A stretch of DNA of 64,000 bases from Saccharomyces mikatae IFO 1815. Lineage: Eukaryota > Ascomycota > Saccharomycetes > Saccharomycetales > Saccharomycetaceae. This document shows, piece after piece, positions 48,809 through 60,245 of this stretch; position 1 is the stretch's first letter; every line of letters starts with the position of its first letter. Where the stretch lies: contig NC_079267.1 in assembly GCF_947241705.1 (NCBI RefSeq), positions 310,001 through 374,000 of the forward strand, given 5' to 3'. The notes beneath the pieces were generated by a model. The model searched no databases, was not told where the DNA came from, and saw only the letters and a list, made by a program, of their open reading frames with translations. The position numbers and the translations under genes were made by a program.

Positions 48809-51800
48809 TTAATGCGTATCGTCCAATATCTTGACATACTGCTTTTCTGCAAGGTAAACTAGCTTCTGTACAGGTATTACCGCAGTTTGGTGAGTGAATT
48901 TTGGAAATCTCTTTCTGTTGACGCCAAACCATTCCATGGGTGGAGTGGCATCTCCCAGATCTCTTATTTGAGGTACTTCGATTTGTGGTTCTTCAAGCGC
49001 AATATAGTTGAACTTGGAAGCAGTTTCTTCCTTGTTGATCGATTCTTCAAGTTCTTCTTCTGTCTGCCCAAATGAAATATTGGCTATTTGTGATCGACGA
49101 ACAGCCAGTGCTTTTACGTGTGTGGTCCACATTTCTTTAATAAAGTTTACAGGTCCTAGATTCCACCTCACGGATATTTTGTCTGAAAAAGAGCACGCAA
49201 AAAGATATTCTAAGTTATTCGTCTTCTCTTCTTGTAAAGTTGTCATATGAACAGCAAGTTTCGGAATGTCAATGATAGTACCACCAACAATTTTGGACGC
49301 ATAATGCATATAATCATCGATGGCGATGGAAGCCCCGACTTCCTCGTCGAGTTCTTCTTTTGAAGTAGAAAGAGCTGCTGAGACGTCCAAAACTTGCAAT
49401 TGTAAATCTGTCTTTAATTTTTTCCCCGAATGTGTTTCCGAACGTATAGAGACTTTGTCAATCCTTACTACTAATACTTCCACATCAAATAAAGATATTG
49501 GCGAAATTTGAACCTTTAGGGAAGAAATGCTTACTGAGAGATCTGTTCTCAATAACTTTAAGGATCTCAAAATGTCTTTATATAATACTGGTTGCCTAGA
49601 TTCACCAGGATTGGAATCCCGGAGTGTTTCCATATATGATATTTTATTATCCTGCCTCATACGTACAATGGTGTTGTAAATATCCAGGATATTAGCGGCA
49701 ACTAATGCGGTAGAGCTGAGAATTATTTCATCTGATGAAAAGGAGACTTGTAACAAGTCGGGTAGAACCCCCTTGGCATCCTTTTCATTATGAAGCTGGA
49801 AGTGTATATTATTTATAGTGCCGATTAAGAACATATGATAATCAAAAGCAGCCTTTATAGCCATATCATCAATGTTCAGGGAGGTAGAAACTAATGGATG
49901 AGTATTCTTACCCTTTTCGGGTGACCATTTGACTTCGGATAACCAGCTTGCGTTTGCAACTTCAAACAGACCGCTCAGTCTACCTTCTGAAGTTAGGCTA
50001 ATACCATCAGTAAAGGCGTGCAGCAACTGCCGCTTCTCATCATAATGATCTGTGGCAAGCCATGTTCGCTGAGTCCTCAAAGAAATTACACCTAGAGAAG
50101 GACCCAAATCGACGTCACCACTAACATTTGTAAAAATAAGTGTGAAGCACCAGGGTATTTCAGTACCTAAGTCGACATGGCTGGTGGATGTTAGCGAATG
50201 CATATCAATTCCCTTATTAACAGATCTTTGTGCTGGACGTGTATGCAAAATGCTACTGAACCTCCATATGTCTAAAAATAAATACAGATTCTGAAGCTGC
50301 TTAACATTAAAAAAGACGTTTAGATCAGAAACCAACCCTATCCCATACATACTGATTACATCCGGATGTGTAAATAAAATAGTCAAGTCCATAAAACCGA
50401 CTTCAAAAGATGTACTCACTTCCCTTGAAAATATATGCTTAATAGATGCTTTTGTGTGTTCTAAGGTTAAAGAAAACTCCAGAGGATGTTCGGAATCAAA
50501 TTCATTGGTTGTCACACTAAATAAGAACGATTCAAATCCAACATCTGCTTGAACCTTAGCTTTCGGTTCACAGCTCAAGCTTAGCTGTTGTTTAGCCGAT
50601 GTGAGTTTAACAGCTACATCAAATTGATCCAAGAGCCGCTTATAATCAACATTCTGTGGAGAGGGTTTCGTAAAATTTGGTTTCTCGTCGGTGCTATGTT
50701 TTTTTATCATCTTTTGCAAACTTTCCGAAAATTCCATTAGTAAAGGAGCACAGCCTGCGTATAATGTATTATGCGTCGGATCAACAGTGATCAATGTTCT
50801 GATTTTATGTGGTCTAACTTTATCCTCATCGTGTTTATAGGTACAGTTTATAGTTACTACTGGACTTTTTATTTCGAACGATGGCTCACTCTTAGCTTCA
50901 ATATCTTCATATGTGTAAACCCTAAAAACACCACCATCGTACTTGAAATTTGAATTAACAGATCTAATGTTATTGAGAAAGGGAGCCAAACTACTCGGGG
51001 CATTTTCCACACTTGAAGCAGCATAAATATTGCTATCTTCCGAATGGGAATTCTCAGAAACATCTAGAATGTTTCTTTTTAGCTCTTGAAATGCTCGCAT
51101 GGACTGTAAAGTAGAGTCAATTACATCCATAAAAGACGGAACAAAGTTTACATCTAGAGCTTCACCATGGAATCTGAAAAACCAATCTTTCAACTCGCCA
51201 CATCTTTTGAACCAATAAGATATTTGCATATTTGGTAAGAAGCTTCTATTATATTTATCCTTCTCGTTTCCTTCCGAAAAGAAGGTGCTTGATGTATTGC
51301 CATTTGCAACGGAGAAAAAAGAGTCCACAACTGTAAACTTGCCGAAATCCCTTTCATAAGCAGAAAACAGTCTATTATAACCTAGCATCAATCCTGGATC
51401 GGATCCTGTTCCGTACTGAAATAACCAGCCTATACAAAATTTGTACGATAGAATGTGTATAGAACGGAAATTTAGTGGTATTTCTTTCGGTTTATCACTT
51501 TTACCGGTGAACATTTTGATGTTCCAAATATTGGGGGCATGATGCTTTGTATAGTAATGGCCTAGGTCTAGTAGTTTATGCGCACCCCACATTAGTCTTA
51601 ATAAAGAGTCAGGAGATAAGCAAACCCTAAAATGGGAACTCTCCACTTGGAAGGACTGTTCTGTGTCAATTGTTCTTTGTAAAGTGGATACTTTTATAGA
51701 AAAATCAAGCACTTTGGATAGACCAATAGGTAGTGATCTCTCTTTTATTAAAAATAAAATGTTTTCGATAGAAAACTGTCCTGTGACTTTGGTTTCTTCC

Positions 51801-54800
51801 GGAAGCATGCCGTTATTCGTATTGGTAAGTGAGAGTAGAAGCATGTGTAATTCAAACACAAAATATGTGGAAGCGACTGGAATGAGAATACCAAAATAAC
51901 TAATACTAGTATCCAGTGTCCAGTTTATCATTAATGCAGGTACTTGCTTCTCTTTTTTCGGTATGTTTGAGCTAAAAAACAAAGACTTCAATGAACACAG
52001 AAGATTGATACCCTGGGAAGCAAGCTTCTCATCTTGCAAAAAACTGTTTACGATACGACGCGGCTCCGAAAAGGTTAACTTGATCATAGATATTGAAATA
52101 TCAACGTTTATCAAGGAATAGCCCTCTTTAGAAACTCCCCCTTTAATTTCAATATCACCAAAAGAAAATCTTAAGTACTGTTCCTTTGTCTGGTGCGATG
52201 TCATGAAAAAATCAGTATCCCATATGCTTATCAAGATCTCATTCGAACCGAATTTGTTGAAGTAAATGTCAAGTTGTTTTGCTTCATGACGAATATAAAA
52301 TGGAGAAAGCGGCATAATCTCTGAACTAACGTTTGAGAAATAACACGTCAATACAGTATTAATCTTTTGGCCAACAAACTGAGACTTTTTCTTTGATTTA
52401 GGCTTGAATTTTATACGTTCTTTAATCTTCAGTGCACTTTCTCTGATTTCAGTAATAGCGGTTACTGTTTGTTCAGTAGAACTCATTGCTCTAAAGTGAA
52501 GATCTGCACATTGGTTATTAATCAATATCGTGGGTTTATGAGACCACGCCTCGGTAGTAGCTAAAATTGAAAAATCGCGTAGTTGAGCTTCACCCAAAAT
52601 AATAGATGCATGTTTTAACCATACCTCTGATTTCTGAGAAAAAATTACTACTGAGCCTGCTTGGCTAGTTGAATCTTTTAGGTTTTCCCATAATAAACTA
52701 ACTCGGCCTCCAACTGTTCTACTCATCAGCTTTGTCTCATCCATGACCAGTTGCAATTCACTCTTATCTACTAGCAAGACAGTATTCATCCTAAATTGCT
52801 TTGATAACTCTGTTTTTGGATCACTTTTATCATCTTCACCCACTGCCGCAACCAGCGGAATGAGGTCCTGCAATTTAAGTAATCTGTCACTAAATTTCCC
52901 CTTCACTGAACCGATCCTTCCCGTAATCTCAATGGTTTCTTCTCTATTCAGAGATAAGCTTGTCACGGGAGGTGTCAGGTCCACTACTAAATTGGCATCT
53001 GCCACCACAAAATTATGTTCAACCTCATATCCCTCACCATAAACGGTAAGATAAAATGAACCCATAGTACACTTCAGTAATTTTTTGATCAGATTTTGTT
53101 TATGTTTCTCATTGTCTGTTGAAAATAATTTGCCGTATATATATGATCTTGCCACATCTGAAAACTCCCAATTTCTCCAGGTCGAGAACACAGACATAAA
53201 GATATTTTTAGCATCATTGGCAGAAGTGTATTTCCTCTCTTTTAGCACCTTGTCGATATTATTTTGCCAATCATCAGGAAGGTAAGTCAAAATATGCCTT
53301 AAACGTGTAATAATTTTCCAGCTACGATTCTCACGCACATGCCCTTTAGAAAGTCTCATAATAAAAGCTGGCTTTGTTATGACATAAGGATCATGGCTGA
53401 TTTGATAATATTCGCTTGCGGCTGTAAGTTCTGAAATAAGTTCTGTCTTTGAACTAGTTCTGGTGTCCTGAATGGAATGGAAAGAGGTAGCAACTTCTTG
53501 TAAAAGATTTGCCTGATCGCTACAGTACTGAAAGAGCCACTCCATTTGAGATTCGTCTATAGTAATATCTGATGATGTCAAGTTCAATGAGTTCACTTGT
53601 CTACCTTCGGTAGACGACCATATTTCAAACCCCTCAAGCCCCAATGACAATGCAGGTGGACGATCTTCAGATAAGTCTGGATTTTTTTTCTGGTTAACAG
53701 TTACTCTGACAGTCTTTACCCTTGCTAAGGCTGCTACCTCCAATAATTTAGTTGTTCGATTCTTCTCGAGCGATTTTTCCCTCATTTGATAATCAATACG
53801 ATCCAAATAGAGTTCGAAACCTTCCTCACCTGTTTCTTGCCATATCAAGTTTAAGTAAGCAATATGAATATCAATATTGGAAATAGAAGTAATCCCTTCT
53901 TGAAGATTGCTTAATCTTTTCACAATTCCAATTTCAATATCGTCCAAGACCTGTACCATATTTTCAGAATAGAGCTGTTCTAGTAAACTCTTGGTGAATA
54001 CAAAAAGGAGTGGGTCAATATCCAAAAGAATATATGAAACATCAACAACATAGTTGTCTTTCTCATCATCTCCGTCTTCTGTAAAAGCGCCAGGTTTGAA
54101 GCCTGAAGAACTCGCCTCTTCGTCATTGTCATCTTCAGTGAAACTGGCCTTTGAAGGCTCGACAGTCGATGGAGTTTCAGCGAATGAGTCCTTAAAAGGA
54201 TTCGCGGCCTCCAGAAGGGTGGCATACTCACCAACTATATCTTCAATGATAAAATCGATAGTATCAGGCAAAGTAGGAAGAGGTAAAGTTGGAATCGACG
54301 AAGATGGAGCTATAGCCCCATACAGTTTTTGATATGTATCTGAATCTTGATAAAATAGTGGAAGAAGGAAAGAACATCTATGATAAGGCGAATCATGGAA
54401 TGTAATATATTTACGCTGCTCTGATCTCTTTTTATCGATATCTTTATATTGTTCGAAATTTGTGAATCTTAACTTTGTTTCAAATTTGAGAAATGACATA
54501 TCCACACCATCACCCATTACGCAATTTAAAGAAATCTTCAATTTTGGGACCTTTACGTCTATTCTTTGTGAGTAATTTTCATTTTCAAAATCAATCAAAG
54601 TAAATAATATAGATTCCGCACTAATAACTGATTGTGATTTCATTACTGGATCTTCAAGGCTTATCCTTATCCTTTCAGCATGCACTGTTAATGAAGTCAT
54701 ATCATCAATGGTCTCAGTATCATATAATAATATATTCTCCAAGTCGTTGTAGCCAAAACCTATCTTATAAAAGGAACTGAAAAATCCCTTTATGAATTCA

Positions 54801-57685
54801 ACGTCTGAATCAATGCTCAAATCACCAAGATTGATATCCCATTGGCAGAAGTAAGTAGGTTCTGTAGGCGGTAGTCCGTACATTCTGTGTCCATGGATGG
54901 TGAGATCTGAGAGTGATCCGTGCTCTTGTTCATCGGCACCGTTATTGCGGCGTATAAAATCAAAAACCTCATTTATCTGTTTTGAAACATGTCTTTTTAT
55001 TGAAGTACCATCAAGAACTGCCATTATATCCATATAATAATTGCAACTTCTAAAGTCGACAACAAGCTCGGAAAAATGCAATGCAATACATGGGTCAAAA
55101 CTATATATCGTTTCTGGTAATATTAAAGCACCATTCCAAACTGAAAAGGTGAACCAAATATCAGTTTCGTTGGTTGTCCTTTTCAAATCTGATCTTTTCA
55201 TAGGTCCTTTAGCTTCAGAATTATTTTTTACACTGCTGTTCTGGTACCCTGAATCCACAGTAGATGCCAAATCTACTACTGAGCTCTTAGTAGTGACATC
55301 ACCGACATCTCTGGCACCAAGGACGCCCGTGTACTCCTCGGAAGTCACGAAATTAAAGAATTCGCCAAAGTAGTTCATCTTTACATTTGTTAAATACCTC
55401 ATGACAAACCCATAGCAGTGAAGCACCGTACTATTGCTTGTACATTCTATGACCAATGTATCAACATTATCGATATCTAATTCAGAATATAGAAGGTAGG
55501 TACCCTTAATTGTAAAGTCGTATGCTCTTCCAACTTCTTTATGTTTCATAAATTCGTTCAAAGTATTCCAAGGAGGTGTATTTAACATCATTCTGAACAT
55601 TGGTGTTGAGATTTCGTACGATATATCTGTGTACGTCCCCAAAATACTCTCACGAGGCACTGTGACATCGATAGCGAGTTTATCCCCATGAAGTGACAAG
55701 TAACAGTTTTCGTTAAAATCCAATGGGTTGTTAACAATATTGTGATCATTTACGTTTAAGTAAATAGAATAACCCTCCATTTCCCAGTTGACCTTGTAAA
55801 CAAATGGTCTAAAAAGTTCATATGGCGTAGGGTCACCAGCGGAAAAGTCTGAAAGCGTATCTGCAACTAATGTTATATGTTCTCGAAGTAAAAACGCCTC
55901 CAATTGCTCTGATTTCATATTGATTATCCATATGGCTTTGCTATTCCAACCTAATGGGTATCCTATATCTCCATCAATATTAAATACTTTACTCTTCAAT
56001 AAAATATCGTGGTTAACACTTGACCTAATTTCAGTTTCCACAAAATGAACATGAAAGTTATTCTGAAATCCTTCCACAGTGGGGCAAACGCTTATATTGA
56101 AATTTGCATAGGTATCCTTACAAAATCGAAGATCCATCCACCCGAACGGCCTATATTCCTCACTAGTTTCTTTGTAGTGCTGCAAGAATTCAGCATCTTT
56201 GCTAGTTTCCCTTGTCGGTATTCGCCAAGTAGTATCTTCCGTTATCGAGATATTCATTCTGAAAAGTGTATATACCCTTCTTGAACCTGGTGGGAGTTTT
56301 TTTATGGGTTTGGCTGTCCTTGATACTACAGGAGATAAAACCCGCTGTAAATGACTCACTTGCCTTTGGGCCCAAGGACCGTAACAAATGGATCCTCCAT
56401 GAATTTGAACGTCTAGAGCAAAGTCCGGAGGTGCCCCATTATTACCCACATCGGGCCCATCAATATCAGATATTGTTGGATGAGCTCCATGTGGTACGAC
56501 ACCTGGAACATCGACGTCATACGAAATAGTAACCTTTGGACATTTTAAAATCGATGTAAATTTAGCATACTCATGGTTTGTGAGATCAAATTCAATATCA
56601 TCTAAATCGTTTGCTTTAGCCTCTCCTGAAGTAGCTTTGTAAAGAGACAAGCCTTTCCATTTTTGATAAAAACTGTCGTTCGATGACCTTGTGTTCTTTT
56701 TAGTTCTTTTTGATACAACTGGTTTGCTTACTAGCTGTAGGACTCTTATAAACGCTTTCCACAACTTTGATACTTTTCCTGTGTCTAACTTGAATTTCAA
56801 CCCGATGGCATCATCGTAACCAATGTTTTGTTTGATGGATATTTCAAAATTTTTAAATTCCATTTGTGTTTTATTTCTATACAGGTCTACTCGCTCCTTG
56901 GGAGGTAAAACATCTACTATGCCCTCACCGCTTTCGTAGCTTAAAATCATAACTGATGGTGTGAATTTGTTTCCCAACAATAAGGAACCGCGACTAAAAT
57001 TAAGTTCAATTGGTAAAAATTTCAAAAACTGTGGATGTTTGCCGATATCTGTCTCTTGGTAGTCCCTATCATTGATTATTGAAGCATCAGAGTTTGTTGT
57101 ATACGCAGATTCGCTTAGATCCTCGTCTAATTTATCAGCACTGCTTCCGTCACTAAATGGTTCGGGAAAGGAATGTTCATTGAGGTATTTCTCAAATTTG
57201 TCTCGTTCATCTTTAGACAACAAGTTTATAACGTTATCATATGCAACTGTTCTGTTGTAAATAAAAATTTCTAAACCTTCACATTCTAAACAAAACTTGC
57301 ATGGAAGTTTTACATTGTTTTTAGAAGGGCTCTTATTATTATCTATCAATTCTGCTTTTCTGCAATTTAACAGCCAGTATTTCCATGTTATGCTACCCTC
57401 TAGAATAGAAATCGTATAGTCTTTGTGTATCACGGAAAGATGTTTGAAATGAATTCGACCTCCTAGCAACGAGACACGAAGTGTCTCAACGTTTATCTTT
57501 ACTTTCGCTCGTTTCCATAATAGCCATTCTAGTATAAAACTTACAAGGTATGCATAAATTCTTCCCATGTAGAATACCATTGTCAAACACGCTACGATAG
57601 TGAGAATCCAATCTACCAGAAAAACCCAACTAAAGTCTTTCTGGTGAGTAAGGGGAACCCCACGTAGTTGCGAAACAGCTTCCAT
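48809..57685 (-). CDS. CSF1: Csf1, bridge-like lipid transfer protein
   Basis: The 2958-residue protein, with the same length as in S. cerevisiae, is the yeast member of the BLTP1 (Tweek/KIAA1109) family. A membrane anchor lies at residues 20-55 (FLVDWILTIVACLTMVFYMGRIYAYL), followed by the start of the repeating beta-groove (VKINVETLRVSLLGGRIHFKHL), a hydrophobic channel that carries phospholipids between ER and other membranes. Known roles: cold-temperature growth, lipid homeostasis and supply of phosphatidylethanolamine for GPI-anchor synthesis. Its divergent neighbour GAA1 is also a GPI-anchor gene. It is the longest gene in the window. Confidence 0.96.
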   Translation of the reverse strand: MEAVSQLRGVPLTHQKDFSWVFLVDWILTIVACLTMVFYMGRIYAYLVSFILEWLLWKRAKVKINVETLRVSLLGGRIHFKHLSVIHKDYTISILEGSITWKYWLLNCRKAELIDNNKSPSKNNVKLPCKFCLECEGLEIFIYNRTVAYDNVINLLSKDERDKFEKYLNEHSFPEPFSDGSSADKLDEDLSESAYTTNSDASIINDRDYQETDIGKHPQFLKFLPIELNFSRGSLLLGNKFTPSVMILSYESGEGIVDVLPPKERVDLYRNKTQMEFKNFEISIKQNIGYDDAIGLKFKLDTGKVSKLWKAFIRVLQLVSKPVVSKRTKKNTRSSNDSFYQKWKGLSLYKATSGEAKANDLDDIEFDLTNHEYAKFTSILKCPKVTISYDVDVPGVVPHGAHPTISDIDGPDVGNNGAPPDFALDVQIHGGSICYGPWAQRQVSHLQRVLSPVVSRTAKPIKKLPPGSRRVYTLFRMNISITEDTTWRIPTRETSKDAEFLQHYKETSEEYRPFGWMDLRFCKDTYANFNISVCPTVEGFQNNFHVHFVETEIRSSVNHDILLKSKVFNIDGDIGYPLGWNSKAIWIINMKSEQLEAFLLREHITLVADTLSDFSAGDPTPYELFRPFVYKVNWEMEGYSIYLNVNDHNIVNNPLDFNENCYLSLHGDKLAIDVTVPRESILGTYTDISYEISTPMFRMMLNTPPWNTLNEFMKHKEVGRAYDFTIKGTYLLYSELDIDNVDTLVIECTSNSTVLHCYGFVMRYLTNVKMNYFGEFFNFVTSEEYTGVLGARDVGDVTTKSSVVDLASTVDSGYQNSSVKNNSEAKGPMKRSDLKRTTNETDIWFTFSVWNGALILPETIYSFDPCIALHFSELVVDFRSCNYYMDIMAVLDGTSIKRHVSKQINEVFDFIRRNNGADEQEHGSLSDLTIHGHRMYGLPPTEPTYFCQWDINLGDLSIDSDVEFIKGFFSSFYKIGFGYNDLENILLYDTETIDDMTSLTVHAERIRISLEDPVMKSQSVISAESILFTLIDFENENYSQRIDVKVPKLKISLNCVMGDGVDMSFLKFETKLRFTNFEQYKDIDKKRSEQRKYITFHDSPYHRCSFLLPLFYQDSDTYQKLYGAIAPSSSIPTLPLPTLPDTIDFIIEDIVGEYATLLEAANPFKDSFAETPSTVEPSKASFTEDDNDEEASSSGFKPGAFTEDGDDEKDNYVVDVSYILLDIDPLLFVFTKSLLEQLYSENMVQVLDDIEIGIVKRLSNLQEGITSISNIDIHIAYLNLIWQETGEEGFELYLDRIDYQMREKSLEKNRTTKLLEVAALARVKTVRVTVNQKKNPDLSEDRPPALSLGLEGFEIWSSTEGRQVNSLNLTSSDITIDESQMEWLFQYCSDQANLLQEVATSFHSIQDTRTSSKTELISELTAASEYYQISHDPYVITKPAFIMRLSKGHVRENRSWKIITRLRHILTYLPDDWQNNIDKVLKERKYTSANDAKNIFMSVFSTWRNWEFSDVARSYIYGKLFSTDNEKHKQNLIKKLLKCTMGSFYLTVYGEGYEVEHNFVVADANLVVDLTPPVTSLSLNREETIEITGRIGSVKGKFSDRLLKLQDLIPLVAAVGEDDKSDPKTELSKQFRMNTVLLVDKSELQLVMDETKLMSRTVGGRVSLLWENLKDSTSQAGSVVIFSQKSEVWLKHASIILGEAQLRDFSILATTEAWSHKPTILINNQCADLHFRAMSSTEQTVTAITEIRESALKIKERIKFKPKSKKKSQFVGQKINTVLTCYFSNVSSEIMPLSPFYIRHEAKQLDIYFNKFGSNEILISIWDTDFFMTSHQTKEQYLRFSFGDIEIKGGVSKEGYSLINVDISISMIKLTFSEPRRIVNSFLQDEKLASQGINLLCSLKSLFFSSNIPKKEKQVPALMINWTLDTSISYFGILIPVASTYFVFELHMLLLSLTNTNNGMLPEETKVTGQFSIENILFLIKERSLPIGLSKVLDFSIKVSTLQRTIDTEQSFQVESSHFRVCLSPDSLLRLMWGAHKLLDLGHYYTKHHAPNIWNIKMFTGKSDKPKEIPLNFRSIHILSYKFCIGWLFQYGTGSDPGLMLGYNRLFSAYERDFGKFTVVDSFFSVANGNTSSTFFSEGNEKDKYNRSFLPNMQISYWFKRCGELKDWFFRFHGEALDVNFVPSFMDVIDSTLQSMRAFQELKRNILDVSENSHSEDSNIYAASSVENAPSSLAPFLNNIRSVNSNFKYDGGVFRVYTYEDIEAKSEPSFEIKSPVVTINCTYKHDEDKVRPHKIRTLITVDPTHNTLYAGCAPLLMEFSESLQKMIKKHSTDEKPNFTKPSPQNVDYKRLLDQFDVAVKLTSAKQQLSLSCEPKAKVQADVGFESFLFSVTTNEFDSEHPLEFSLTLEHTKASIKHIFSREVSTSFEVGFMDLTILFTHPDVISMYGIGLVSDLNVFFNVKQLQNLYLFLDIWRFSSILHTRPAQRSVNKGIDMHSLTSTSHVDLGTEIPWCFTLIFTNVSGDVDLGPSLGVISLRTQRTWLATDHYDEKRQLLHAFTDGISLTSEGRLSGLFEVANASWLSEVKWSPEKGKNTHPLVSTSLNIDDMAIKAAFDYHMFLIGTINNIHFQLHNEKDAKGVLPDLLQVSFSSDEIILSSTALVAANILDIYNTIVRMRQDNKISYMETLRDSNPGESRQPVLYKDILRSLKLLRTDLSVSISSLKVQISPISLFDVEVLVVRIDKVSIRSETHSGKKLKTDLQLQVLDVSAALSTSKEELDEEVGASIAIDDYMHYASKIVGGTIIDIPKLAVHMTTLQEEKTNNLEYLFACSFSDKISVRWNLGPVNFIKEMWTTHVKALAVRRSQIANISFGQTEEELEESINKEETASKFNYIALEEPQIEVPQIRDLGDATPPMEWFGVNRKRFPKFTHQTAVIPVQKLVYLAEKQYVKILDDTH

Positions 57686-58066
57686 GCTTACCAGCTTACT
57701 ACAGTTAGTGGAAGGCTTGAGTTAGGTGGACTCAATGAATACTAATTCTTCTTCTTCTTCGAAAGAGCACTGAATAAAAAAATAATGCCGCTGTGAAATA
57801 TTTGGATTTTGACCTATAGCTCAATATTGATGAAGCCAAGAGTGGTACCAACAGCTTTTTAATATTGAGCTTCGTTTCCGCTTGTTTGTATATCAATCGC
57901 CATCCCTACGAAGTTATTGAGAACGCATCGTGAAACTCTCACCTTAATTCCAGCGGTAGAAAAAAAAAGTCTTGAACAATACACGTCGGTTACACTAAGA
58001 AAGATATGACGATTACAGCCTAATAAGAATACGTAACGGACTAAAGACGTGTGGAATATAGCGAAA
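57686..58066. other. CSF1-GAA1 divergent promoter region
   Basis: These 381 bases lie between the divergent starts of CSF1 and GAA1, two genes tied to GPI-anchor biology. A CTTCTTCTTCTTC tract is near 57747-57760 and an A tract near 57960. No further gene is seen. Confidence 0.5.
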
Positions 58067-59908
58067 ATGGCTTTATTGGAGAAGTTGCATCGAAGGATTG
58101 TTGATATGGGGCTTGTCCCACGCATCATCGCATCATTACCAGTTGTTTCCATGGTATGCGCCCTTTTTGGGTTTATTTCTATCGCTATTCTGCCTATGGA
58201 TGGACAGTACAGAAGAACATATATTTCTGAGAATGCATTAATGCCGTCACAAGCGTACAGTTACTTCAGAGAATCCGAATGGAACATTTTGAGGGGATAT
58301 CGATCTCAGATTGAAGAAATGGTAAATATGACTTCTATGGAGAGAAATAACATAATGGGTTCCTGGTTGCAAGAATTTGGTACCAAGACTGCTATCTATG
58401 AAAATGAACAATATGGAGAAACTTTGTATGGTGTAATGCACGCTCCCAGGGGTGATGGGACAGAGGCAATGGTGCTTGCTGTTCCATGGTTTAATTCAGA
58501 TGATAAATTCAATGTTGGTGGTGCGGCATTAGGTGTATCCTTAGCTAGGTTTTTTTCACGTTGGCCAGTATGGTCCAAGAATATAATTATTGTTTTCAGT
58601 GAAAACCCCTGTGCAGCTTTAAGATCATGGGTTGAGGCATACCATACTTCCTTAGATTTAACTGGTGGTTCCATTGAAGCTGCTGTGGTAGTTGATTATT
58701 CAAGTGCAGAAGATTTTTTTGAGTATGTGGAGATTTCTTATGACGGTCTAAACGGTGAGCTGCCCAATTTAGATCTCGTCAACGTCGCTATATCCATTAC
58801 CGAACATGAAGGTATGAAAGTTTCTCTGCATGGTCTACCCCTTGACCAGTTGACCATCAATAATTACTGGTCAAGATTGAAAGTACTATGTTTAGGAATA
58901 AGGGATTGGGCATTGGCTGGTGTTAAAAATCCCCATGGTAACGAGGCATTCAGCGGTTGGAGAATCCAATCTGTAACGTTGAAGGCACATGGGAACAGCG
59001 GCCATGATATCACTACTTTTGGACGTATACCAGAAGCAATGTTTCGTTCCATCAACAATCTTTTGGAGAAATTCCATCAGTCGTTTTTCTTTTATTTGTT
59101 ACTAGCGCCACGTCAATTCGTATCCATTAGTAGTTATTTACCAAGTGCCGTGGCTTTATCAGTAGCATTCGCCATAAGTTCATTAAACGCCTTTATAAAC
59201 AATACTTATGCAAGTATATCCATATTTTCTGAGTATAATCTAGTGGCGTTGTTGGTCTGGTTCATATCATTGGTCATATCATTTGTCGTTTCACAAGTAT
59301 TTCTTCTACTACCTTCTGCAGGATTATTGATGGCGATTAGTATGATTTCTTGTTTTTTGCCTCTAATACTGTCCAAGAAAGTTCATATATCAGAACCACT
59401 ATCATACAGGTTAAAGAATGTTGCATTTTTATATTTCAGTTTGGTTTTAACATCGCTACTAATGATAAATTTTGCTATGGCTTTGCTGATCGGTACATTG
59501 GCCTTTCCAATGACATTGGTAAAGACTATTATTGAAAGTTCTGGCGAGCATGAAGTAAGCGCTAAACCTTATATCTCAATAAAAACTGAGCCCAAAGAAG
59601 AGACAGAGCTCATTGAGAATTATGAAGATATAATGCCGGGGAAAAGTCAACAAAGACAAGAATTAAAGAACCTACTGTTATTAGTATTGACAAACCCATT
59701 CATTTCGATAACTATATTTGGATCATTTTTTGATGATGAATTTCAAGGATTTGATGTAATAAATAAACTTGTTTCAGCATGGCTAGATTTGAAATGTTGG
59801 AGTTGGTTCGTCCTTTGCATAGGTTGGCTGCCATGCTGGTTGTTGGTCTTAGCATCATCATTTGAATCTAAACGTGTTATGTTGAAGTCAAAAGAAAAGC
59901 AAAGTTAA
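58067..59908 (+). CDS. GAA1: Gaa1, GPI transamidase subunit
   Basis: From the ATG at 58067 (MALLEKLHRRIVDMGLVPR) the protein has 613 residues; the frame opens six codons earlier at a GTG that is not used. A first membrane span lies at about 22-45. The large luminal domain is M28-peptidase-like (AVPWFNSDDKFNVGGAALGV, then AHGNSGHDITTFG near 310). Several spans fill 350-600. Gaa1 is part of the ER complex (Gpi8, Gpi16, Gpi17, Gab1) that attaches GPI anchors to proteins. Catalytic Cys is in Gpi8, not here. Confidence 0.96.
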   Translation: MALLEKLHRRIVDMGLVPRIIASLPVVSMVCALFGFISIAILPMDGQYRRTYISENALMPSQAYSYFRESEWNILRGYRSQIEEMVNMTSMERNNIMGSWLQEFGTKTAIYENEQYGETLYGVMHAPRGDGTEAMVLAVPWFNSDDKFNVGGAALGVSLARFFSRWPVWSKNIIIVFSENPCAALRSWVEAYHTSLDLTGGSIEAAVVVDYSSAEDFFEYVEISYDGLNGELPNLDLVNVAISITEHEGMKVSLHGLPLDQLTINNYWSRLKVLCLGIRDWALAGVKNPHGNEAFSGWRIQSVTLKAHGNSGHDITTFGRIPEAMFRSINNLLEKFHQSFFFYLLLAPRQFVSISSYLPSAVALSVAFAISSLNAFINNTYASISIFSEYNLVALLVWFISLVISFVVSQVFLLLPSAGLLMAISMISCFLPLILSKKVHISEPLSYRLKNVAFLYFSLVLTSLLMINFAMALLIGTLAFPMTLVKTIIESSGEHEVSAKPYISIKTEPKEETELIENYEDIMPGKSQQRQELKNLLLLVLTNPFISITIFGSFFDDEFQGFDVINKLVSAWLDLKCWSWFVLCIGWLPCWLLVLASSFESKRVMLKSKEKQS

Positions 59909-60245
59909 GTATCATTGGTCAAAAAAGATAACCAACGAGTATTTCAACTGTCTAGATTGGCTTAGTTCGCAAAAAGCATAAAAGCCGAGCCAAAAGAAGA
60001 AATAATATAGTGATACAAGTGTGTATATAATAAAAGATAAAAGCGTTGATAAAACATGGTGTTATAAAATTTATCTAGTGTGTACCTACTATTCTATAGT
60101 AGTTATTCTAGCTGTAACACGGTGAAGGGAAAATGCAATAGTAGCAAATGATTGTACAAGACATAAAAAGTCATGATAGCATTATTCCCACTGTATATAT
60201 ATATGAATTTAAACGTTCCCTGTTGGTTGTTCTACAGTCTCTTCT
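59909..60245. other. GAA1-ALT1 convergent 3' gap
   Basis: These 337 bases between convergent stops are AT-rich, with a TATATATATATG run near 60195-60205 typical of yeast 3'-end efficiency elements. No gene is seen. Confidence 0.5.
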
